Source of the DNA: Bondarzewia mesenterica
Lineage: Eukaryota; Basidiomycota; Agaricomycetes; Russulales; Bondarzewiaceae
Assembly: GCA_004802705.1 (NCBI GenBank)
Contig: SGPL01000017.1
Span: 62,001-126,000, forward strand
DNA length: 64,000 bases
Direction of reading: 5' to 3'
Both the position numbers and the translations under genes were made by a program. The notes under the pieces are model-generated. The model was not told the DNA's origin. It did no database searches and saw only the letters and a list, made by a program, of their open reading frames with translations. Each line of letters opens with the position of its first letter. The first letter of the stretch is position 1. Of this stretch, positions 36,520 to 49,700 are shown one piece after another.

Positions 36520-37460
36520 TTAGATCCAGTCCCAGGTCATGCCGCTGATGCGACCGATGGACTGATCCGCGAGCTGAGAGAAGGCGCTCGGGGAGAAGTC
36601 GAGGTCGGTGAGCTGGCAGGCTTCGCAACGATCAGTGACGGTGATGGTGACGCTCTTTCCCTGGTCTATTGGTCGAGCGTGTATGTGAGCAGGCATCGCA
36701 AATGATATAAGCTGGCAAATGATACGCACAGTTAGCTTTGATCTGCTTGCCGCAGACAGGGTTGCTGTTGGGGTTGGCGCCGGAGTAACCACTAAACAAA
36801 GAGGACGTGGATGAGTCCATACGCTCAGAACAAGACGAGGAAATGAATGCAAGACTTACGGGTACTGATCAAATAAGAGCTTGCTGACAGCGGCGATGTA
36901 GTCGGTATCGGTGTTGGTAATGCCGCACGCGCCGAGACCGGTGCCGTAGAATGTACCTGAAATGAAGGAAGAAAATATTAGACGTGGCTGGGCACTGAGA
37001 AAAAAAAGGGCATACCTTGGCCGGTCTGGGTGCCAGTTAGGAAGCTCAAGCCGCTAGACGAGCCAGTGGTCGCAGCGCCGCCGACGAGCACAGCAGTGGC
37101 AGGGACCGCGGAAGATTGGGTCGAGGTCTTGGTGGACGAGGGAGCCTGCGTTGTCGTGGGTGCCGAAGAAGAGGAGTGTGGGGCGACAGAGGACGAAGGG
37201 GCAGCGACGACAGATGACGAAGGGGCAGCGGCGACAGAGGACGAAGGGGAGGCGGCGACGGCGGCGGCAGCGGCGATGGACGAGGAGGGTACAACCTTGA
37301 CAGACGAGGATGCGACGGATGATGCGGCAACAGCGGAAGAGGCAGGCCGGGGGGAGCACTGGCGTCTGGCGTGGAGGCGATGAGAGACGCTGGGGTGAGC
37401 AAGGGCCATGGCGGAGATGGCGTAGGAGAGAGCGACGAAGAGAGAGATGAAGGACCGCAT
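36520..37460 (-). CDS. Secreted double-psi beta-barrel (RlpA/expansin-like) protein with Ala-Ser-Val linker
   Basis: Four exons (minus): 37016-37460, 36860-36956, 36730-36791 and 36520-36665, giving 249 residues. A signal peptide (MRSFISLFVALSYAISAMA) precedes a linker of about 110 residues built from repeats of the type AAPSSSV, likely O-glycosylated. The C-terminal 100 residues form the double-psi beta-barrel: GTFYGTGLGACGI, DYIAAVSKLLFDQYP, NPVCGKQIKAN, SVTITVTDRCEACQLTDLDFSP and FSQLADQSIGRI. These are the Cys and Asp positions of RlpA-like/barwin-related fungal proteins. Such proteins are secreted and may act on cell walls, but enzymatic activity is not established. The linker is also a GC-rich minisatellite in the DNA. 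Confidence 0.87.
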
Positions 37461-38244
37461 GTTGACTGATGTGAGTAGTAAGTGAGCGTCGAGGGGGAGT
37501 CTGTCGAGGGTGGGGAGGTAAGAGAACTGGAAAGACAGTAGCGGGTTTATATGCTCGACGAGAACAAGATAAATGGGGCGAGCAGTCTGAAAGAGCGAGG
37601 AGAGAAAGAGAAAAAAAAAGAAGGGAATAGGTCTCGGGATGAGGGGAGGAAGAGAAAGAGGGTGAGAACAGCAAGCAGCTCAGGACTCGCCCGTCCCGCC
37701 ACCACGCGAACTACGTACATCCGGCCTCGGCTCGGAGCAGACGGCGACTGAGCGCCTGATCGGCCTCCTCCGTCCTCATTCTAGAGTTCCCTGCTGCCAA
37801 CCAGTTGCCAACCCCTACTTTCGCCGTGCGCAGACCACCCTCGAAAAGCATCAAGGCGACAAAAAGAAAAANANAAANNANNGAAAAACAAAACAAGTTC
37901 GGTCCACACGCATGTTCTGCCTCAGGAACATTGGCTGTACTACCCCGCACGCAGTTTTTCATGTGCCTCGCTCACGGGTCAATTGTCGCTGCATGAGTAA
38001 AAGGTTAAGCTCAGGCTTCAGTCTACGTACAGCATGACTGCATTTAACATGCACGAAGGTAAACCTAGGTAAACGAATATTACTACCGACCCGGAACGCA
38101 TTGGCGTGGATATCTGGGGTCATCACACAAGTTGCCGTGAGAATGATCAAGCAAGCGTGCATGCCCGGCCCACGCCCTCGCGGCAATACAACTCATATTC
38201 TCAACACGAGTACATTGCATGGCATCCTACCCTGATCATACATC
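37461..38244. other. Intergenic region with assembly Ns
   Basis: 784 bases that include the promoter of the beta-barrel protein gene, purine-rich tracts (37590-37670) and an A-rich run with ambiguous bases. Confidence 0.5.
37872..37882. other. Ambiguous bases in A-rich run
   Basis: Six N positions are interspersed with A within a poly-A-like stretch; an assembly or base-call problem, not biology. Confidence 0.9.
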
Positions 38245-39608
38245 TCATGCATCTGAGCCCCCCTTTGCAGCGTACATCTTTACCAAACTCGTGCTTGCTG
38301 TCCCCTCGAGCGTCTTTGCATACGCGTCTATCTGCCCCAGCAAGAGCATGCTCTCCAACCGACTCGGTTCCGGCGGAATCTTGAACAATCGGTTCATGTC
38401 CTCCTCGGGCAACGGCGCGAGCCCTTGCGCCACACGCGCCGCGTTCTCCTCCTTCCGCTTCGACATGAACGCGTCCGCCCGCGCCTTTTCGCGCGCGATC
38501 TGGCGCGAGAGGTAGGCGAGGTTACCTTCTTCCGTTTTGTAGTTATCCAGCGCTTCGATAACATGCTCGAGGTTCTTCGTGACCGAGCCGTTGCCAAGAT
38601 CAAGCGAGGAATACGTAGGAGGAAGGGCAGAGAGGGGCTCGCCGAGCGGGGCATCGGGTACAGGTGAGCTGTGTGGCTGGGAGATCGTGTTGATAAAGGC
38701 AGAAAGGAGGGGATTGGTCCGGACGGTCAAAGGGATCTCCTCAAGGATAGAGGAGAATGTTAGCTTGTGAATGATCAAACTGAACACGCGATCAGTCCCA
38801 ACGCGACGCATTGTGTAGGCACGGAAAGCAGACGCACGATTGACTGCTGAAGTCCCGTTTCTTGTATGCGTCAATGAATTCCTTCGACAGTCGGAACGCG
38901 CGGAAGGACGCGTTACCCCGCGCCGTCTGACTAACATCTGCGAACACCTGGCTATGAATTCAACAATGAGATTTGAAAAATCGCAGTGCGTACCGTGTAC
39001 GATGATGACACCGCCATGTCTAAGCCTCTCCTGGTGAATCACCTGCGTATCAAGCATAGTCTGCCTGAAAAACGCCCCCATCGTCGTAGACTGGTAAAAT
39101 CCGACAACACTGTCATCGGCGCGAACCTCCTTCAAGGACCGTAGCATCGAAGCCTGGTAGCGACCTGTTTTCCGACGTAAAGTAAGTCCCACAGATACCC
39201 CGCATGGAAATCGTGGACACATACCAGTGTTTTTCGCCAACTTCTCGTCATCATCGTTGGTATGGTGAGGCAAGGGGAAGGAATTGGACACTTCGAGAAT
39301 GCCGTCGAGGTCAAGGCCCAGGAGGAGACCATGTACAATCGAGGACTGTGCCTCGGAACTGTGTTTGATGATTTTTGAAACGACCTTCGCGCACCGTCAG
39401 GTCATCCGTCAGACGAGAAGCAAGCAGTGAGAAAGTCTGCACGCACCATTCCGTCCAGCTGAATGGATGTGATTGGGATTTCTGCCTCGATGTCGATCAC
39501 TTTCGACATCGAAGCTGGGATGGCTTCATATGTGGGTGCAGTTGGTGTGGGTGCTGCTTGGGGTGCTGGGATGGATGCCGCAAGGGCGGCTGCCATGGAG
39601 GTTGCCAT
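38245..39608 (-). CDS. Translation initiation factor eIF3 subunit H
   Basis: An MPN-domain subunit of the eIF3 complex, which recruits mRNA to the 40S subunit. Five exons (minus): 39447-39608, 39225-39384, 38994-39164, 38838-38937 and 38245-38779, giving 375 residues. After an Ala/Pro-rich start come ITSIQLDGMVVSKIIKH, VHGLLLGLDLDGILEVSNSF, PLPHHTNDDDEKL, RYQASMLRSLKEV and VGFYQSTTMGAFFRQTMLDT, which follow the eIF3h MPN pattern. The catalytic JAMM zinc ligands are absent, as expected for this non-peptidase subunit. The C-terminal half is helical (EGNLAYLSRQIAREKARADAF and RLESMLLLGQIDAYAKTL). It is encoded head to head with the zinc transporter gene, about 1 kb away. Confidence 0.93.
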
Positions 39609-40651
39609 CTTTTACTTTGAGGAATCTAGAATGTTTCTGGGAAGGTAGGATATGAAGGAGTATAGCAGGAGGGAAGCGTGACTTGCTGCTGCTTGACGGT
39701 GAAAATTCCTAAGTCAAGGAGGTCGACGCCAAACACGCCACAACGACGCGACTTCAATTTCTCTTCAATTGCGCGCGCAATTTGCTCTCATATATACTGA
39801 AAAGACACTTCAAAGCATGTTTGTAATTCTTTTGATCTTTGTGGTTTCGCTTCAACATGGAATCTGCGTTTGCATATCGTATGTATAGCGCCAGTTGGTT
39901 TCGCCCCCAGTATCCGATCTTTGCCCGTCTTAACAACACCTGCCGTCTCCTACCGTTCCATCCGTTCATCAGATATCTCGCCATCTCGCACCACGCAAAG
40001 AACCCCGAATACGAACGGCAGGATCATGGAACAATGTTTTGCTTCGGCCTTTGTCGCGCGAATGACGACACCGCAGTCAGATCGACATTCCCCCCCTTCA
40101 ACTCCACCGAAATCCGTTTTCCACCCTCTCCCCTCGCTTTTCAGGGTTTTTGTGACCTGCCTGCAGCCTAGGCGCACAACCCAGTTGAGACTGGAGCACG
40201 CTCGTCGGCGTGCATAAAATGCACCAACTTTTGTCCCCCAGACGACGCCGCCTTGATAAGTATTCAAGGGGACCGGCGTGAGCTTGATCTTCAAGATCCT
40301 CTCCATGTTTGTCGAGCAAGTCTGCATTGTTATGTCTTTATCTCTGACGTCACCCTACGATACATGTTATACTCTTGCTCATTAATGTATCTGCCAATGC
40401 CATCGTTTCCTTTCCAACCCTCCAGACCTTTGTGTCTGTCGTTGTCGGGACTGAAGAAATGTTGCTGCTTCCGTTCACTCAAAGGTCCATGCCCCGATGG
40501 ACGTGGAACACAACAATCTATGAACCTGCCACAGGTCTCGCGAGTAACCGGAATGACATAAGCAGAGGATTCACGGGCGTCAGCGTGAACCGCGGTTCTT
40601 TTTCTGCAACGCTGCAACTCTGTATGCCCTAATCTTTTCGCTGCCTCCGCC
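39609..40651. promoter_or_regulatory. Divergent promoter region, eIF3h / zinc transporter
   Basis: 1.04 kb between two divergent ATG codons; no gene supported. Several C/T-rich stretches lie near both starts. Confidence 0.4.
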
Positions 40652-42656
40652 ATGCTCTCCTGGGGATTGTCTCGCACCGCCCGCATCTCCATCCTTCTCT
40701 TCATCGATATCTGTTTCTTTTTTCTGGAACTGATTGTCGGTATGTCACATGGACGCTTCTCAAACCGACTTATAACCATCCGTGTGCTCTACAGGATATG
40801 CGGTTGGGTCGCTTGCGCTCGTGGCGGACAGCTTCCATATGCTAAAGTACGTGTATTGACTAGCGAAGGATCAGTATGTAGAGACTGGACTGAATTTCCG
40901 CAGCGATGTAGTCAGTCTCGTGATTGCGCTGTATGCCATCAAGGTAACTTTCCTTATCTTTTCTTCCTCCGATTTTCCAGTTCACGGACGACTCCCTGCA
41001 ATAGTTGACCGCAAAATCAACGCCGGACACGCGATACTCGTATGGGTGGCATAGGGCAGAGATTTTGGCAGCGCTCATCAATGGTGTCTTCCTCCTCGCT
41101 CTGTGCTTCTCAATCACTCTCGAAGCCATTCAACGCTTCTTTACTACGCCTGGTGCGTCCCACGTCGTTCTCTTTGAGGTCAAAATACTCAGTATACTTG
41201 CAGAGGTGTCCAACCCGCGCTTAGTTGTAGTTGTCGGTTCTTTTGGTCTAGCCTCGAACATCATCGGACTCTTCTTATTCCATGGTACGAGGCCCGTTGC
41301 CTGCCGATCTTGCACTACTCATCTTTATCTCAGAGCATAGTCATGCCCACTCTCATGATGATTCATCTTCATCGCATTCCTCAAGCAGCGCCTCATCCAA
41401 GACACCTACCATCGTTGGAACTCCCACAGGGGAGCCCGATGAACATGCGCAGTCTCCTTCATCTCTCCGTTCGCCCCCGATACGCTCCCGACCTTCCAAC
41501 ATCTCCCGCCATCGCGAACGCTCGGACTCTTTTTCGTCCATGTATGGGCACCCTGCGGCAACGAGGGCATCGTTCGTTCAGACCGCGAATGATATCGCGC
41601 GCGCCGGCTCGCCCGGACCGACCGAACGTCACCGACATCGTTCAAGCATCTCGCGCTCCCGTCCCTCCTTAGATGCCCGAGCCTCTGACGCATCCAGCAC
41701 GTCAAATTTTGCTATCACCATTGATGATATCTCGGATGCGGATATACCACCTTCTACCAGCCACGCGACGGTTCCGACGGAGCGAACACCCTTGTTGCGC
41801 GCCGCACCTCAGCTTCCTCTGGAAGAGCCGGCGTCTCCTCCGAGCGAAGAATGGTCGCCAAAGGTGTCTCGCAGTCATTCCCATTCGCACGGTGGGTCCA
41901 TGAACATGAAGGCGCTCGTGCTGCATGTCTTGGGTGACGCATTGGGAAACGTGGGAGTCATCGTTACGGGGCTTGTCATTTGGCTCACTTCCTGGAGCTT
42001 TAAGTATTATTTTGATCCTTTTATCAGTCTTGTGATCACCGTCATCATCTTCCATTCTGCCTTGCCCTTAGGTAAGTCTATCAATTTCATTGTTACGGCG
42101 TTATGTTACAGGGGATGGCTGAATTTTATCTTCCACTAGTCCGCAGTACATCTTTCATTCTACTCCAAGGTGTCCCACATGAGGTTTCTTTGGAGGACGT
42201 CCGTACTTCTATTCTCAACGTCGATGGCGTTCTATCTGTGCACGAGCTGCACATTTGGCAGCTTTCAGAGTCCAAAATCATTGCATCGGTGCACGTTACT
42301 TCATCGCGCAAACACGATTTCATGCCCGTGGCTGCAAATATCAGACGCATTTTACATCAACATGGTATACACTCCAGCACTATCCAGCCCGAGTATCATT
42401 CGGCTAGGGTGATTATACCGGACGACTATCTAAAGGTCTGTGCTCTCGAGTGCCCACAGTCATTGACAGTTTGTCTCAAAAATCGTTTGGCAGACTTCGG
42501 AAAACTCGTCATGCCTTATTTCGTGTCCGCCGGATCAAGCGTGCACCGTGGACCAAGCTTGTTGTCGTAAGTGTTCTCTTGCATGTCGTCTTTTCGTCAG
42601 CTAACGCCCAATTTCCTTCAGCTCCCACCAATGGCAATAATTCTGCCGAACCTTAA
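40652..42656 (+). CDS. ZRC1: Cation diffusion facilitator, vacuolar zinc transporter (Zrc1/Cot1 type)
   Basis: A CDF-family Zn2+/H+ antiporter that loads zinc into the vacuole. Spliced from nine or so exons. The six helices are visible: TM1 ILLFIDICFFFLELIVG, TM2 VGSLALVADSFHMLNDVVSL (the H-x-x-x-D zinc site), TM3 AEILAALINGVFLLALCFSI, TM4 VGSFGLASNIIGLFLF, TM5 LVLHVLGDALGNVGVIVTG (second H-x-x-x-D site) and TM6 FDPFISLVITVIIFHSALPL. A loop of about 170 residues between TM4 and TM5 is rich in His (EHSHAHSHDD and SRSHSHSHGG at its ends) and Ser. The cytosolic C-terminal domain has GVPHEVSLEDVR and VHELHIWQLSESKIIASVHV. The tail is unusually Cys-rich (SSCLISCPPDQACTVDQACC). Confidence 0.93.
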
Positions 42657-42763
42657 TTTACACTGATGGCATCGTCACCGTTTGCATTTGATATCCCTAC
42701 TATATATGAATTGTAAAACAGAACAACGCAATATATGCTTTGTACAAGCATCCTCATCGTGCA

Positions 42764-45700
42764 TCATATTTCCGTCTTGAACACGGGGAAACTTGACACG
42801 AACGTACCCGACGATGCTAACCGCTGAGCGATGAGTTTTGCCGTGGGGCTCCACTTCTTTTGCCGCAAGTCTCCCGCCAATCGTCGTGCCATCGCGGAGC
42901 TCGACTCTCCGAGGGCAAAATGCTGTTCATTGGTGACCGTAAGCATCGCACGTTCCAAATGCAATGCGGTAATGATTCCCAAAGAGACCATGGCAGCAAG
43001 CAGCTCGGCGTGCATGGACTGCGTTCCCCCAGGCTGTCGGTCGACCATGTCCATGAGGGAAGGGAGGACGTTGTGCAAGAAGATTGGGAGGAGAGGCGGC
43101 GTGCCCGGCATCCGCGGTGTCGCTAGGACGAATACAGCTAAACGACGCAGCGCGTCCATGTTGATGCCGACACTGGATGCCATGCTCAGCTCAAACCAGA
43201 GGAGATGGAGGAAGCGGGTGGGAGGTGTAATGAGGAGGCAGTGCGAGACATCGAGCGAGGGCGGTTTGCCTAATCGAATATTGGTGAGCGCAGTTTGGAT
43301 GGCGTGTCTAGGTTGGTTGTGCCATGCGATTCGGGTGGTCATTGACAGAGGGTCGTCGTTATTGGCTAAAGGGACTTAGCATGAAAGCATACTTGTCGAA
43401 GATTGAAATGTCTCACCTTCGTCTCGCAGCCCTAGGGCTTGGGTAACCGCTGTTTGGACATCAGACATATTGGAAGAGGCAGGGATGAAGCGCTGGAGTT
43501 GTGGATCGGATAAGAGTCGCAAAACACTGTGTCCGCACAGGCACAGCACCGGTCTAGGACACGTCGGGGACAAGAGCAAAGAGCGGAGGACAGTGAGATG
43601 ATGAGGAGATTGGAACCTATCGCGAACGCGTTGCAATGATATCGTGCATACAGACAGCGAAATTCTCTCACCTTGTTTGTTTCACTTCTCGTATCAAAGC
43701 TTTGACGATACCGACCAGTGTCCAGTTGAGCAAGGGCCCGGTGAAGTATGAGAAACCGTTGTTGAGGACATCAGCGTCAATCTTGTGCTCCGTGCACGCT
43801 GTGATAGCATGGGAGCACAGGGTAGCGGCCATAGTCAAGAGAATTTTCGGGCGAGTGGATCTTGGATAGGATTCAGTTCTGGTCAGATAGGATGAGGCGA
43901 AAGCACCATACCGAAGAACTCCATCCTCAATGCCCTCACTGTTTTTGTCGAATAGCGCTTTAAACCACGAATTGAAGGCAGCTGCCTGCTCGCCAGAAAA
44001 ATCCTCAATCCGCTGCACATTATCAGTTTCACGGAGATACCCTGGATCCAAAGGTTTATCACCCAATTCACGCAGAGTAGTTGAAAGCTATTCAAGTGAA
44101 ATCACTCTGGCGTTCAGGATTTTGAGATGGAGAAAATCATGCCGTACTTTGTATCGCGCCATGGTCCACTGTAAGAATATAACGACATCTCCGAGGTGAC
44201 TGACAGCAGTTCCCGGATCACCTTCATCGAGATGGTCAGAAACGGCGACAATACCGCTAATTGAGTATACGTACCGACAGTCTCACAGTCGTACTGATCC
44301 AAGAGGGCGACTGCACGAACGATCAGGTCCGAAATCTTGATGTGCAAAGACACTATATCGAGTGCTGCCTCGTTCGTGTGGAGAATTTTTGCTAAATGGC
44401 CGAGCGAATCTACATCCCAACTTGTCGCCAGAACGGTGAATCGCTGAATTGCGTGATCGAACTTTAGGAGCGGTTTCCTGTTCTAGATCAACATCTCCAT
44501 GCATACCTTTCGTACCGATTCTGCAAAATTAGCGTGACAACTGAAATCTTGGTACACACGTTCCAAAAAGGCGCTTGCATCGTCCATGCCGTTTTCCGGT
44601 GACATCTTGTAATTGAGATAGGACTGAAACCAGGTGAGTGGCGAATGATTATCGTGGACAACACCATGGCAGGATCATTCACCTCTAAATCTACACCAGC
44701 TTCTCTCGCTTCGCTCTGCAATCGAGGAGTACCATCGTTTCCCAGCGTTGCATCTACCCTGGCGGCAAATATTTGGTCGACAAGTCCCATTATCATTAAC
44801 TGCTGAGTGAAGTCTCGCGCAAATGAGAGTGTGCTAGCATGATGAATACTTGATTTGTGCACACAAGAACGCTGGCATCTTACCTGTCCGACATGTCGTC
44901 CATCGTTTCCGGTGAATTTGACATGACGTATGCATTATCGTATTGCACGAGGAGAGGATGTTTGTGGTGGGATAGACAGATAAAGCCCCAAGCATCCCGC
45001 ACTGCTGTAGACTGATAACGGATGGCCATAAGATCAAAGGCAATAGGAGTTGTGAGTATACACCCACTGAATCAGGACCTGTCGAGCCATCTGCCTCAAT
45101 GTTTTTCTCGAATAATAGCAGGAGACGAGGGAGCTACGTCAACAATGATGAGCCCCATTCTAAACATGACGAAAGCGATAAAAGGACGCACGCGGCCAAG
45201 AACAAAAGCTCGCCAAAGTGAGCCCGTCTTTCGGTCTGGTGCTGTCTGTATGTCATGCACAAGGCAATTGATTGAAGCCAGGATGAGCTGGGTGCAGAAC
45301 TTCGTGAGTGTCCAAGATGTCGCTCGGTAAGTGGCGACAATAAGGGCTGTCGCGTTTCCCTCATTCCCAGAGCCAAAGTCCTTCGCTCTACTGGAAACCT
45401 GTGTACGTATCTCAAACTGACCTCTGAAAAGTTATAATATCACCACACTTACCAGATGATATAGCATGAGACTACAAGAAATGGTATCTGACTCCGACCC
45501 CGGGCTCAAGATGTCTCCCTTGCCAAGGGATTGCACCGGACGAATTGCCTGAACATCGCGTATGAAACTGGAACCTCCCAAGTTCTGCACGAAGACCTCC
45601 AGAGCTTCTCTGACTTCCTGGCTCAGCTGGAACATCTGCAAGACGTCCCTGATCTCTTCCATGCAAGCCATTGCCTGGGCTCTCGAGACATTTGAGATCT

Positions 45701-46323
45701 CTGTGAACGATCCAAGCAGCAATGTAACGAGATATCCAACAGATTCAAGTAGCCGGTGAAAATGAGAAAATGGAAGGCTGTGCGCTACCCTCAATAGCTC
45801 CAGAGCGTCCCGGATAGATGCCAGTATTGCGTCGGGCGACTCCGAGAAAGAAATCAGAGAGCTTGACGAAAGAAGCAGCCCAGAAGTAAAGTGGGACTCT
45901 ATGGCAATCCTGCAGAGCATGTCAAGGGTAGCCGGGTTATGCAGTTCCGGAGAACGCGCAGCCTGAAGGAAAGTGGCCACAAATATTCCAAGAGACAACA
46001 GCCCATCCTCGATGGCATCCGTAAGGTATGTCTGCAAAGAAAAATCCCCAGGATACAAGCTAAAGAGTATAAGAACCGAGTCTACCATTAATTCAGTGAG
46101 CCAAATGACCGAGACCTGGCAATAAGATCACTGACTGCTAACTGCCCTTTGGACGTCTTCAACATCTTGGTCTGGTTGCTTGGAAATAAACAATTTGCAT
46201 AGGCTGATCCACTTCTCTCAAGTGTCAAGCTTCAAATTTCATTACGAGGGAATGGAAAAGACGTACTCTTGACGACGGGATGCCACTCTGGAAGGAGTTT
46301 CTTGTCAAGTCGGCAAGCGACAT
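42764..46323 (-). CDS. MED5: Probable Mediator complex subunit 5 (Nut1-like)
   Basis: Mediator tail subunits connect transcription factors to RNA polymerase II. The N-terminus is assembled across short introns as MSLADLTRNSFQSG...KWISLCKLFISKQPDQD, then SVLILFSLYPGDFSLQTYLT, a match in order and spacing to the start of fungal MED5. The chain is helical and hydrophobic throughout, of about 1,000 residues, in many exons. The final exon (42764-43342) contains RFLHLLWFELSM, a stretch like the C-terminal conserved region of MED5, and ends VSSFPVFKTEI. Internal exon borders between about 43,400 and 45,400 were not resolved individually. The identification rests mainly on the two ends; another helical-repeat protein is possible. 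Confidence 0.62.
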
Positions 46324-46749
46324 AATGTAGCCTGGAAGGTTAGGATGCCTGCAGATATATTTAAAGGGTCAATTCCGAAAGCGATAGTCCTCTGTCCCAC
46401 GCTATCGTCGAGAACTGGATTGAATCTCTCTCTTAAGTTGATGACTGCAGTGGGCAAATTGAACTGAGGACGATGTACGTACTACGACGCGGTCACGCAC
46501 AACAGGTTCGAACTCACGTGTAACTTTCAGATTCTGGGAAACGTGAAACTGATAAGGTTCGCGAATTAAAGAGACTCTTGCGCCCCATAAAGTGAGAAGT
46601 AATGACAGTCAGAATGACACTCGGTAGTCACGAATTGATATGCGCAGGGGAATGAAAATTATATGGGGTATACATGTGTGAGATCCTAGACTGCAATGTG
46701 GAATGTCGAAACGTGATACAACGGGAAATCATGTATGCCATGAAACCCC
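46324..46749. other. Intergenic, MED5 promoter
   Basis: 426 bases between the MED5 ATG and the stop of the golgin gene on the same strand. No feature seen. Confidence 0.45.
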
Positions 46750-49700
46750 TCAAACTTTGGCAATCAGCCTGCGTGTCTCCTGAGGAGTAAAATGAAGAAT
46801 TATGGAAAGCACACGGACAAGATTGGGCTGTACGATACCAAAAACGTCAATAGCCATGAAAATAAACGCATACGCCCCCACGACTCACCCTCATCTCTTT
46901 GTGTTCAAGGAACTGCAATATGACATTTCTCAGATACTCCAAATTGACTTCCTCGTCATTCGTGGCGGGGACAGGCTTTCCTAGTTGCGGTGAATTGACG
47001 CGAGATGGCACATCAGACGACGTTGGAGACGAAGGTCGTTGGGTTTCTGCCGCACTGTCTGGCCGAGGAGAGCTCCAATATCCAACGCCAGGATTCCTTT
47101 GACGTTCCAGCAGCGCGGCGGAAGATTGGACTTTGCGAAGCTCATCACGTAAGGTCTGGAGTTTCTCGATTATCAGCATAAACAAAAGAGATCGAAAGTA
47201 GCGACGTCCATACCTTGTTGTGGGCTCGTGCTTGCGACTCCCTAGCTTTGGCCTCTTCTATCTGCTGTTCTAACGCTGTCATTTTGGCGTGCAGTTCTGC
47301 TTGCACTTGCTTGGCCAAATCCTATATGCACATGAATTCAGCGCGGTGTACTGTGCAACCAACGAAGGAACTTACTTCAGCGTGGGTAGCCTGTTCAGCT
47401 TCCGCCTGGATTTGCGCTGTCTGAACCCGAGAAACTCTGACCTCTTCCTTCAATTTCTCAATCTCCGCCTTCAACTCACCAACAACGTCTTCCTTAACTT
47501 GTTGATTTCTTGCAGAAAAATCGATAGCACCCCTCAGCCTATCTGCTTCTTTCGCCTTCTCCTCCAGTTTTCGGCTCCACTCTGCCTCAATCTCACTTCT
47601 TTCCGCCTCTACCGCGCTCAACTTGCGTCTAAAATCAAAGATTTTGGCCTCGTACTTTGCTTCAGCAGAAGATAGCAATCTGGCAACTTCCTCTGCAGAT
47701 GAAGACGATCCACGGGCCTTTAATTCTTGATCTCGTCGGACCTCGGCAAGCTCCTCGGTCAAGAGCGATATGCGGTCGTTGCATTCACGGAGTTGATACT
47801 GCAGCTCCGTAGTTTGGCTCTGCAGGACTTCAAGGTGAGACTGCGATGACTCCAGTTCTCCTTGGCGGAGCTGTAGCTGATCAAAAAGACTGTCTTTCTC
47901 TGCTGACAGAGACTGCACAGAGTTTTCAAGCGCGACGATGCGCCCATTCTTCGCATCAACGATTCGGTCATGCGAGGACTGTAAACTTTTTAGCACCAAT
48001 TCGCCCAGATGAAATCAATGGCATACCTTGTTTGTGATAGCTTCTAATTCAAACTGACCCTTCAACGCCGACATGTCTTTCTCAATCTTCTCTTTGAATG
48101 CAACCGTTTCCCTTTCAAACTGCACCCTGAGGCTTGTCAACGTAGCCTCCTTGTCGGCCTTAACTTTGTCGATTTCCTCCTGCAAACGTACCCGCTCAGT
48201 CTGCTCTTTCTCCCGCTCACCTTTCTCCCTTTCCTTCGCACCGTTGAGCTCCTTCACAGCCTCGTCTCGATCCTTCTCGGCTTTGACCAACTTCTGCCTG
48301 ACTGACTTCAATAGGCTCACGGCCTTAGTCCTTTTCTCCTCTTCGTCCTTAGCAGAGCTTTTATATCGATCAACTTCTGTGTGAAGTTTCTCAATATCGG
48401 CCTTCTGCTTCGCAGCTTCCGCCTCCTGTTGAGCAGACGCTCCTTCATTAGCTTTGATAAGTGCTTCGGCCTCATTCAACTGCTTTCGAAGATTATCAAC
48501 GAGGTCGATCTGGGATTTAGACTCTAGTCGATGTGTATCGCGCAGCTCTTCAATTCGTTCCTCTTGACCTATAGCTATATGAGTTTCCATGCGATTGAAA
48601 ACAACTAATGACACGCAACATACGTGTAAGCTTTCCATTGAGGCGCTTTATCTCATCTTGAGACATCTGGAGGGATATGTGACTATCGGTCGAAAAGCAT
48701 ACCATTAACATTACGTACCTCCACCTTAAGCGTAAAGTTCTGAAGATAATCACGAAGGCCATCTGCATCCTGCATGGTTTGCACTGGTGTTAGGTCCTGG
48801 AGAACTCGATCCGCAGCGAGCTTTTCGGCTTGAATTCGTTTGAAGGACGTGGAAACATCTAGGAAGGTACAGTTGTCATCTAGGTCAATGAGACGGAAGA
48901 GAATATACCAGAGAAGCGTTGTTCCACAAGTTTCAACCTTTCACGCAAGGTCTCTATGTCAGAACTGCCGGAATTATGTGCGGCTTTCATTTCAATCTCT
49001 TCGTCTGGCTCGGCCGCACCTGAGTTCTCGACCTCATCATTCACCGCTTGCTCAGTGGTCAGCCCTTTCTCTTCGTCCGTCAATTTGCCCTGTTCCGAAG
49101 CTTCAGCTGTCATAGCAGGCTCTACAACCTCCTCGCTCTTCTCCTCCAGTGCCGCCACAAGACCTTTGGTTGAGCTGCTCTCTATATTGTCCAACCGACT
49201 ATCATCTGATTCCTCTGGGATGGTAGGAGGCACAGCATCTACAGGAGACTGTGGCAGAGGGATATCTGCTTCTGAGTGCCGCTCGACTGGCAGACTTTCA
49301 ACCCGCGCTGCCGAATTTTTTGAAGTCAGCAAAGCGGCTTGAATTGCAGGTAATGCAATGTCCAAATTTATGGGTTCGATGGAAAGTGGTGGCGGTGTGG
49401 GTGAGAGTAGAATTGGGGATGGTGGGTCATTGGACTTTGCGTTGGGAGTATCTGGAGAATTTGGGAGGGGGATGGAGGGAGGAGACAGCGGATGATCTAT
49501 AGCAGGCACAGGTGAGGGTGAAGTATGAGACGATACGCTTGGAGAATTCGCATTTGATGCTTCTCCGATGGCGAAGGAGGCACGCAGTCTATCCTCCAGT
49601 CTCCTCTTGCTGGATCTGCCGTCCACGGAATGCACAGACGCGTGACCGTTTCCTGGACCAGGACTACCAGGGCGCTGTGAAGCCAGAGATTTTCGAAAAT

